This document shows, one piece after another, positions 27,301 to 36,300 of a stretch of 64,000 nt of DNA. The DNA comes from Crotophaga sulcirostris (Eukaryota > Chordata > Aves > Cuculiformes > Crotophagidae). Positions within the stretch are counted from its first letter, which is position 1, and each line of letters opens with the position of its first letter. The notes under the pieces are model-generated. The model made no database searches and was not told the origin of the DNA. It was given only the letters and a program-made list of their open reading frames with translations. The stretch covers positions 1,339,131-1,403,130 of the forward strand of contig VYZB01000133.1 in the NCBI GenBank assembly GCA_013397455.1, given 5' to 3'. Made by a program: the position numbers and the translations under genes.

Positions 27301-30300
27301 GTCATTTGTGCCCCTGGGGTCACTTCTGCTGGAGCCAGGGCTGAGCAGCGCCGCTTTGAAAGTGGTTCGTTGGTGTTGATGATCTCATCCCCGTCTGCGT
27401 TACCCCAGAGAAGCATCACAGCTGTACAGCTTCCTCTCAGAGCATAAAGCAGTTACGAGCTGCCAGCAGCTGTGAAGAAATGTGTTTGTGACTGGATAAT
27501 TCCACAACTGTCTGTTAAGGGCTTTCTTCATACCCCCAGGTGAAGTCGGCAGTGCGGGTCGCTGCGGGAGGCTGGGTGGGAGGGGGAGGCTGGGCAGGTG
27601 CTGCGGGGCTGCAGCAGAACTGCAGCTTGTGCCCCCCAGTCTGCACGGCGCGGCCGGAGCTGCGGGATGCAGGCAGCAGGGCTGAAGGATGCTCTCAGGC
27701 AGAAGCTTGGAGGGGGCTGCAGGCAGGAGGAAAGCGAACAGGAAAAGCATGCTCATGCTTAAGAAAATACTTTGTAATAAAAGTGAGCCCTGGTGGGAAT
27801 AGTTAACCAGGCTCCTCCTTTCCCATGCAAAGTTGTATTTTAGAGAATTTTCTAAATCTCACCATTAAATGCAGTGCTGGGGATGCACTGGACCATTGCC
27901 ACTGTTGTATTAAGGAACTGTGAATGACTTGGGGGGTCCTAAATCTCTACAGTCATCAATACTCTTTTGCAGGGCAGCGTGATCTTGTTGTTGCTGCGGC
28001 TGATGTTTGGGCAGCAGGATGCAGAGTGGCTGCAGGGGCTCTCCTTAGCTGGTGCTAGGAAGCATCCTGGCATTTTGCTTGGAGTGAGGAGAGCATCTAG
28101 GATCTCCTGTGCTGCGGGGCGTCAGACTGACAATAGCACATTGCTTTGTCTCAGGGGCTGTGAATCTCGTGGCTATCTGAATGCCTGATACACCTTTTGT
28201 GGAGTGATCACTAACACCCAGAAGTACAGCCTGGCAGTGCTAGCTGTGTGCTGGGCCAGGCCTCCATTCCTTCTCAAATGCACAAACCGGTGGTTTAAAA
28301 GTTCCTTTGTTTTGTGATCAAAAGTAAATTAAGAGTTAACAAAAGCCAATGTTCAGCTAATTTTGGCAGTACTAGAGCCTGCTGTTTCAATAATTACTAA
28401 TGATCGTGGAGCATCCTGGGTAGCACACATTAGGAAAAATAGAGCTGATTACAGACACATGCACAGTTGCCTAATATTAAAACCAGAACTGCTGGAGCCT
28501 CAGGCAGTCTGAGGCACTGCAGAGTTGTTTTCTGTGTTTTGCAGGAAGTTTCACCAAGTTTGTGACCTTATATTGGTGGATTAGTGTGATCACATGCAGG
28601 TGGGCTTGTGATTTGTCTGTGCATGCACATGGCCAGAGAAGGGGAGAGTATTCAAGTTAAAATTGACAGGTATCTTAAGACAAAGAAATACTTGTGAACT
28701 ATAAGGGAATGTTTGGGCAAGGACTAGTAACAACAGATGTCAGAGGAGCCGTGTGCCGTCTGCGTTGGATGTTACTGTGGCAGGGAGTGCTAAATAATAG
28801 AGGGAAATGGCATAAGAGAAGAAAAAGGTTTTAGCTGCAAACTTTTCAGATCTGCTCTTGGGTCTGTACATGCTGTGACAGACCCTCCTTCTGGCCCTGG
28901 GTGGGTGTTACAAGCTCATGTCAGTGGCAGCTGGAACCAGTGTTACAAAGCCTTTTCCATGTCCTCTAGCAAGAACACAGGGAGTGTGAGAGCAATTGAT
29001 ATGATCCTGGCCATAGATCTCTGTTTTACCAAGTTGAACAGAGGACCAGCTGCTTGGAGTGTGACTTCTGTTGAGCTGAAATTTAGCTGTTTTACATCAG
29101 GAAAAAAAACTCCATGCCCAGAAAGGAATCTTTTGGTCAGCACTGCCAGGAGATCCCTGCAGTGTGGTAGTGGGCTTTCCTGAGGCTTGCAGGGCTTTCT
29201 GTATTTTGATGTCACTCCCCACTGAATGCCCGAGTTCAAACCCTCCCAGTACTGGCAGATCCTTGGTTTCCTTTTGGACAACCAGCAAATACCCCCATTC
29301 ACATTAGGTGGCCCAGTTCCTGCCTGGAGTATTTCAGTTCTGCATCCAGAAGTCCTTCTTGCCATCGCTAGGCAAAGAAATTCCTGCCTATGGAACTCTG
29401 TGTTGCCAATGCTGCAGAGATACTCCTTCAGACTGGATGTACTTTGTCCTCCCTTCCCCAGCAGAAATGGACCCACTGATTCAGTGTTACCCGGGTGTCC
29501 GTGCTCGTTGTCTCGTACCTCTGGCAATCTGCACACCATTACCTGTAACTACATGCTTTCCAGTCTGGCTGTGTCGATGGCTCTCTCTGGAGGTCATTCT
29601 GGCTTCATCGTGGTTGTCATTCTGGTGCAAGGGAAGGAATAGGAGAGAGGTTTATGCTTCATCTCTGCCTCGTTGCCTCACCCTCAGGTACGTGGTCATC
29701 TCCCGGGAGGAGAGGGAGCAGAACCTGATGGCCTTCCAGCACAGCGAGAGGATTTACTTCCGCGCCTGCCGTGACATCCGCCCCGGGGAGAAGCTGCGGG
29801 TCTGGTACAGCGAGGATTACATGAAGCGGTTGCACAGCATGTCCCAGGAGACCATCAGCAGGAACTTCACCAGCGGTGAGTCCCCTCCCTTCCCTCCCTC
29901 TGCCCCGGTCCCCTTGTGCAGCCACCCTTGTTGGGCCGAGTGCGGTGGGTGAAGGAGGTGGTGCACCAGGGCTGTGCAGGGAGAGCTGCGTTTCTAGACA
30001 CGGGGCGCTCCTGGGTGAGAGCCCTGTGTGGCGTGGAGAGAGGGGTGCACAGTGAGAATGATATAACCCCTGTCGTGGAGGTCACGGAAGAAAGATTTGT
30101 GCTGTGTCATGTTGTGTCGTGTCGTGTCGTGGTGTGTGTGTGCTGCCAGGGCCTGGTGCAAAGCCCAGGGATCACAGAGCAGCTGTGTCACAAGACTCTC
30201 TGGCCTGAAGATTGCCTAGCTGGTGGTCCCACAGACAGGCCTGAGGCTTTTCTTCTGAACATGCTGCCTTGTCTGGCTCCTGTGAGCAGCCTGTTTGAGG

Positions 30301-33300
30301 GAGCTCTGGCTGGTTTTGGGTGCGTATGAAAGAGAGATTTCCTTGCTGTATGTCCATTTTCCTCGCTTAATTTATCTCCTCTTTCTTCAGAAAGATAATT
30401 TGGGATCAGCGCGACATCAGCTAGAGACTCCTTAGTCTCACAACCTTAGAGTGCGTGTACAATGTACAGGAGGCTTTGTACTTGTCAGACTGATTCTTCC
30501 CTGGATAAAAAATGTTATCTTAAGAGTAGCCATGCTGGAACAAAGCCAGCAGTCCTTTAGGCCAGTGTAATGTCAGGAATATAGGAAGCTTTAGAGGAAG
30601 GCAAAAAAAAGCATCTGTTCATCCGTACAATGCTTAGACTTGAAGTTAATTAAGGGCATTTCTTTCTGTGTCTAGCCACAGAATGTCAGGGCCTCAGAGG
30701 GGCAGCCACGCTAAATATAACTTCCTAATTAAGATTTCCGTGTATTTTATTACACAGCTGCTGTTGCTGCCTTGACTTGGTAAAAGGTGTCTCCTCTTTA
30801 ATCATGGGGTGGACAAGATGTCCTGAAAAAGCTGGTCATCCTCCATCACCTTGGAGTTACTGTGCACTTGCAGTGTTGCATCTTGATGGCTGTACTTGGG
30901 CAATTCCCACTTCTGAATTAACATCAGTATGAATGTGGTTTTTTTATGTTAGTGAACATCACCAAGTGATTAGGTACAGGCTGCAGTGATTTTTCTGCAT
31001 CCCATGCACACATTAGTTGTCCAGATGGCTTATTACTTTGAAAGTACAGCAAGAGAAAGACTGTGCTCTTGGAGCAGCTGCTCTGGAGGAGCACCAAGGC
31101 TACGAGTGATTGCCCTGCCATATAGACGTGCCTTTGGTCATGGTTTATCATGATGTCACGGTGTGTCTGAGCTGAAATGCTAACTCACAGCCTGCTCTGT
31201 ACTATGAGTGTGGCAAAGCCCTCGGACTTCTCAGGTTCCACCATAGTCTACCACACACTCAGACAGAAATCTGTCTGGCTGCGGAGACCATCCTAGAAAC
31301 CCTTTAACATCTCAGTGAGCTCATCCTGCAGCAAGCTGGGCTCAGCCTGCGTTCACCAAAGAAGTGCAGAGACATTGTTAAGACAAAGCATCACTTGGGC
31401 CATTGCTAGACTTGTGGGAAACCATGGCCTCAGCTGGGCAGGCACGGGGAGGCAATAAGGAAGTATCACCAAAATCTATTGAGTCACTTTCTATTTAAAA
31501 GATTCCACATCCCCTGCAAATGAGCCTGACAAGTGAAGTGGCAGCACTTTATTAACTCACGGAAGAATAACGTGGTTCCTGGGTTTTGTTTCTGTCGGTA
31601 GTTTCTGCCTGCCTCATCAGTGACATAGAGACCAATGGTATGAGGGATCATCTAGTCATGTCTAGCTTTCCATAGGGCTGAACTACTTGGTTGGGGGAAA
31701 AAATCACCAAGAAAGAAGAAGAATCCATTCTTTAAATCCCTGCATCTGCCAGTAGTTGTTATAGCCCGTAGCAGGATAAATACTAGGGCAGAGACTCAAA
31801 GCTTTGCCTCTAGAAATTCTCATTGATGTTTTGAAAATGTGATCTGTTGTTACGGATTCACTCAAGAAGTGGCTGGGTTTGCAGCCAGCATCCCAACCCA
31901 GTGCAGAATCCCTGCCATTTGCGCCAAGCCTTTTAACGGTGCCTTACTCTAACTGTTCCAAATCTTGCATCTTTTCTGCATTCTTAGCATTGCTCTCCTT
32001 AGAGAGGGAATGGTAGCTTTTGCTCTGTAACTTATGAAAGCATGAATGCACTTTAAAAGCAAACAAAACCAAAATCAGCATAAAGCAGCGTCTTGTTTGG
32101 GAAGCCATCAATGCTTGAAGTTATTTACAAGATAGAAGAATGATGGAAATTGAGCCAAACCTATCGTCTTTTGAATTTCCAGGTAAGGAAATCTGGCTAT
32201 TCCCTTTATTTTAAGCAATTAATGATTTTTATGAGGGTGCTTTTATTATTGGGTTTTTTTAATCACTGAATGGCCATGCTCTTAGACTCCATTGGGACAA
32301 GCTACGTGTCCCATCCTTGGAGGGCGTTCACCTGTTGTAGCTCAGTTGACAATAAGTACCTTGGGGTTTAAGAGTGCAAGTTATTTTTACTCCTTCACCT
32401 TTGCATTTCTGGAGCAGCCTCCAGGCTGAACGGTAGTAAAGGGGCTTGCAAACTTTGTGCTGTGTTGTGCACAGACACTGGGGTTGTCATGAAACGGTTC
32501 TAATCTCTCGCTGCACTGCTGTACGCTTGATACCTTTTACCAAGTCAAAACAGGCACAGGTCTTCCAGCCAGCCAGAATGGTGATTGGGCTATGGGTGTT
32601 AGGTTCCACCATGATCAGTCATTCACCTCGTAGTCTCCTTCTAGCGCGGGTTGGTTATACCTTTAGGCTAAACAAGCTGCTGGTAGTTTCTCTTCTCTTT
32701 AAAGCAAGTGGGTCCTACGCCGGTGTGGCTACCTAGGACTGTCTTGATTTGCAGACTTGCCCGTTAGCTGGGCTCCTCCTCTCACAAGCCTCGGTTTCCA
32801 CTGAGTTCTGTCAGTTCCCTGGTTTGTAATGCAACGTGCAGACCTACAGGGAATCAGCCTGCCTTTTGGTTCTTTTTTCATTTGAGTTTTAGATTGAGGG
32901 ATGTTGCTCAGTTCCCAGTGATAATCCCTACCCCTCATTTTCCTTTCCAGGAGACAAAAGGTTGCAGAGGGAAAGGTTAGAAAAGAATGTGGAAAATCAA
33001 GAGGACACGAGAGGGACGTTCCAGCTCACCACCTTGAAGCAAGGGAAGAGCCCCTACAAGCGCAGTTATGATGAGGGGGAATCCCACTCCCAAACAAAGA
33101 AAAAAAAGATTGATCTCATCTTCAAAGATGTCCTGGAGGCTTCCTTGGAGTCTGCCAAATTTGAAGAGAACCAGTTAGCAACAGGTATGCCCCGTTCCAT
33201 CAGAAAAGCATCTAAATACCATGCTGAAGACATCTTTGAGAAGTGTGGTAGTGCCATGCAGCACAGCTCCCTGAGCCTCATCAGAAACCAAAGTGAGGGA

Positions 33301-36300
33301 GACTGGAAAGTGCCCCATGGTTCCTCTTTCGGCTCAGCAAAAGACATGGGCATTCTTGAAGATGAGGAAGAAGAGCTCCTGTCACTCAAAGCAGACAGCC
33401 CGACTGAGCTGTCCCTGGCCTCTGCACAGGGCAACTCCCATGAAATCCCCACCACCTCCTTCTGCCCCAACTGCATCCGGCTGAAGAAGAAGATCCGGGA
33501 GCTGCAGGCTGAGTTAGACATGCTGAGATCTGGGAAGTTACCCGAGCCACCTGTGCTGCCGCCCCAGGTACCCGAGCTCCAAGAGTTCTCGGACCCCACA
33601 GGTAAGCTTTGCCGAGTAACAGCGTTCTCCAAACCCTGCCTAAGGAGGGTAGTGAGATGCCTGTGTGCTGTGTACCCATCTAAAGCATTTTGCTCTGAGT
33701 ATTCACTGAGCACATGGTTCCATGGAAAAAGTTCTTTGTCAGGTTTTGTGACCGGGTGGACCAGGAACTGACACAGCTGTGGGCACAGTGGAAGACACTG
33801 TTGGGGAAAGACTCTGTATGACAACTTGCTCTATTTGTTGCCATTGTAATCGATAATGCACTGCCAATAAAAAAGACATTCTATTGCAGACAGTTTGTTT
33901 GCTGTATTTTTGATGCATTCTCTTTCAGCGGAAGCCCCTCCGCAGTGCTTCACATGCTACCAAGAAAGTCTGAATGACTCTGTGGTAACACTGAAATGCA
34001 CGCTCTTTGTGTATGAAATGATGTCCCACTGTGTCCTTTGTTGGAAAATTCTCTTTCCTCCACTGCCTTAACACAACCATATATCCCTTTGCTGAAGATA
34101 AGTTTCATTTCCTCCAGGAACATGCAGCCAGGAGCTTTCTCCAAAGGAGTATTTGTACCAGGCATTGTGCAAGTGGCCAGGATGTAGTGTCATTTCTTGC
34201 TGTTCATTGTGGCACGTTGAAGACAAAGTTCATACACAGAAACACTGATTTATTTTCCCTTCAAAGACATGATTCAAATTCTACTCACAGCTCATCAGGC
34301 AGTGCTTTGCTATCGGAATGCTTCTGTAGCTCGGCAACTTTGTAAATACCTTATTTTTTACCTTTTTTTTTTTTCTTTCTTACAGCTTCAGAAAGCATCA
34401 TCTCTATTCCCACCATCATGGAGGATGATGACCAAGAGGTGGATTCTGCTGATGAATCTGTTTCCAATGACATGATTGCTGCTACAGATGAGCCTTCCAA
34501 GATGTCTTCTGCGACGGGCCGGAGGATACGACGGTTCAAGCAAGAGTGGCTTAAAAAGTTTTGGTTTCTGCGGTACTCCCCGACATTGAATGAAATGTGG
34601 TGCCACGTCTGTAGACAGTACACAGTGCAATCCTCTCGGACTTCAGCCTTCATCATTGGCTCAAAGCAGTTCAAGATACACACGATAAAGCTTCACAGCC
34701 AGAGCAACCTCCACAAGAAGTGCCTGCAGCTTTACAAGCTCAGGATGCACCCAGAGAAGACAGAAGAGATGTGCCGAAATATGACCCTGCTCTTCAATAC
34801 AGCCTACCACTTGGCCCTGGAGGGCAGGCCCTACTATGACTTTCGTCCTCTGGCAGAACTACTGAGAAAGTGTGAACTCAAGGTGGTGGATCAATACATG
34901 AATGAGGGAGACTGCCAAATCTTAATCCACCATATCGCCCGGGCTCTTCGAGAGGACTTGGTTGAACGCATCCGACAGTCTCCCTTCCTCAGCATCATTC
35001 TGGATGGGCAGAGCGATGACTTGCTTGCAGACACAGTTGCAGTTTATGTGCAGTACACGAGCAGTGATGGACCTCCAGCAACTGAATTCCTGTCTCTTCA
35101 GGAACTGGGCTTTTCTACAACAGATAGTTACCTCCAAGCGTTAGACAGGGCTTTTTCCAGTCTGGGAATACGACTGCAAGATGAGAAGCCAACTATTGGG
35201 TTGGGAGTCGACGGTGCTAACATTACCGCCAGCCTGAGAGCCAACTTGTTTATGACAATCAGAAAGACCTTGCCCTGGCTACTCTGCCTGCCCTTTATGG
35301 TGCACAGGCCCCATCTGGAAATACTGGATGCAATCAGTGGGAAGGAACTGCCATGCCTGGAGGAGCTAGAAAACAATTTGAAGCAACTGCTCAGTTTCTA
35401 TCGATACTCTCCCCGACTCATGTGCGAGTTGAGGGTCACTGCTGCCACTCTGTGCGAGGAGACTGAGTTCTTGGGGGACATTCGAGCAGTGAAGTGGATC
35501 ATTGGGGAGCAGAATGTGCTCAATGCCCTAATCAAGGATTACCTTGAGGTTGTGGCCCATCTCAAAGATGTCAGTGGCCAGACCCAAAGGGCAGATGCTT
35601 CCGCAATTGCCTTGGCCCTCCTGCAGTTCCTGATGGACTACCAGTCAATTAAGCTCATCTATTTCCTGCTGGATGTGATTGCTGTGCTTTCACGCCTCGC
35701 CTACGTCTTCCAAGGGGAGTACCTTCTGGTGTCGCAGGTGGATGATAAAATAGAGGAGGCCATCCAGGAGATCAGCCGGCTAGCAGACTCGCCTGGGGAG
35801 TACTTGCAGGAATTTGAGGAAAACTTCCGTGAAAGCTTTAATGGCATTGCTGTGAAAAACCTACGGGTGGCTGAAGCCAAATTCCAGTCGATCAGAGAAA
35901 AGATCTGCCAGAAGACCCAGGTGATCCTAGCCCAAAGGTTTGATTCCCGTAGCCGGACATTTGTGAAGGCCTGTCAGGTATTTGACCTTGCAGCTTGGCC
36001 CAGAAGCACTGATGAGCTCATGAGCTATGGAAAGGAGGATATGGTACAAATATTTGAACATCTGGAGACAGTCCCATCATTTTCCAGAGAGGTTTGCAGA
36101 GAGGGGATGGACACCCGAGGGAGTTTGCTGATGGAGTGGCGAGAACTCAAGGTGGATTATTATACCAAAAATGGTTTTAAAGACTTGCTCAGTCACATTT
36201 GTAAATACAAACAGAGATTCCCCCTCCTAAATAAAATAGTTCAGATCCTCAAAGTCCTTCCCACCTCATCGGCCTGCTGTGAGAAGGGGCGCACCGCCCT

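Noticed and set aside
27400..27756. 118-codon minus-strand frame with a Leu/Ala-rich N-terminus resembling a signal peptide
   Set aside because: Low-complexity Pro/Ala/Ser composition from a GC-rich patch; no family match or conserved core.
29308..29687. Upstream extension of the exon 5 frame
   Set aside because: It lies before a good acceptor (ctcaccctcag at 29687). The phase fits splicing from exon 4, and the extension has no PRDM content.
33066..33824. 252-codon minus-strand frame
   Set aside because: Antisense shadow of PRDM11 exon 6; Ser-rich complement of codons.
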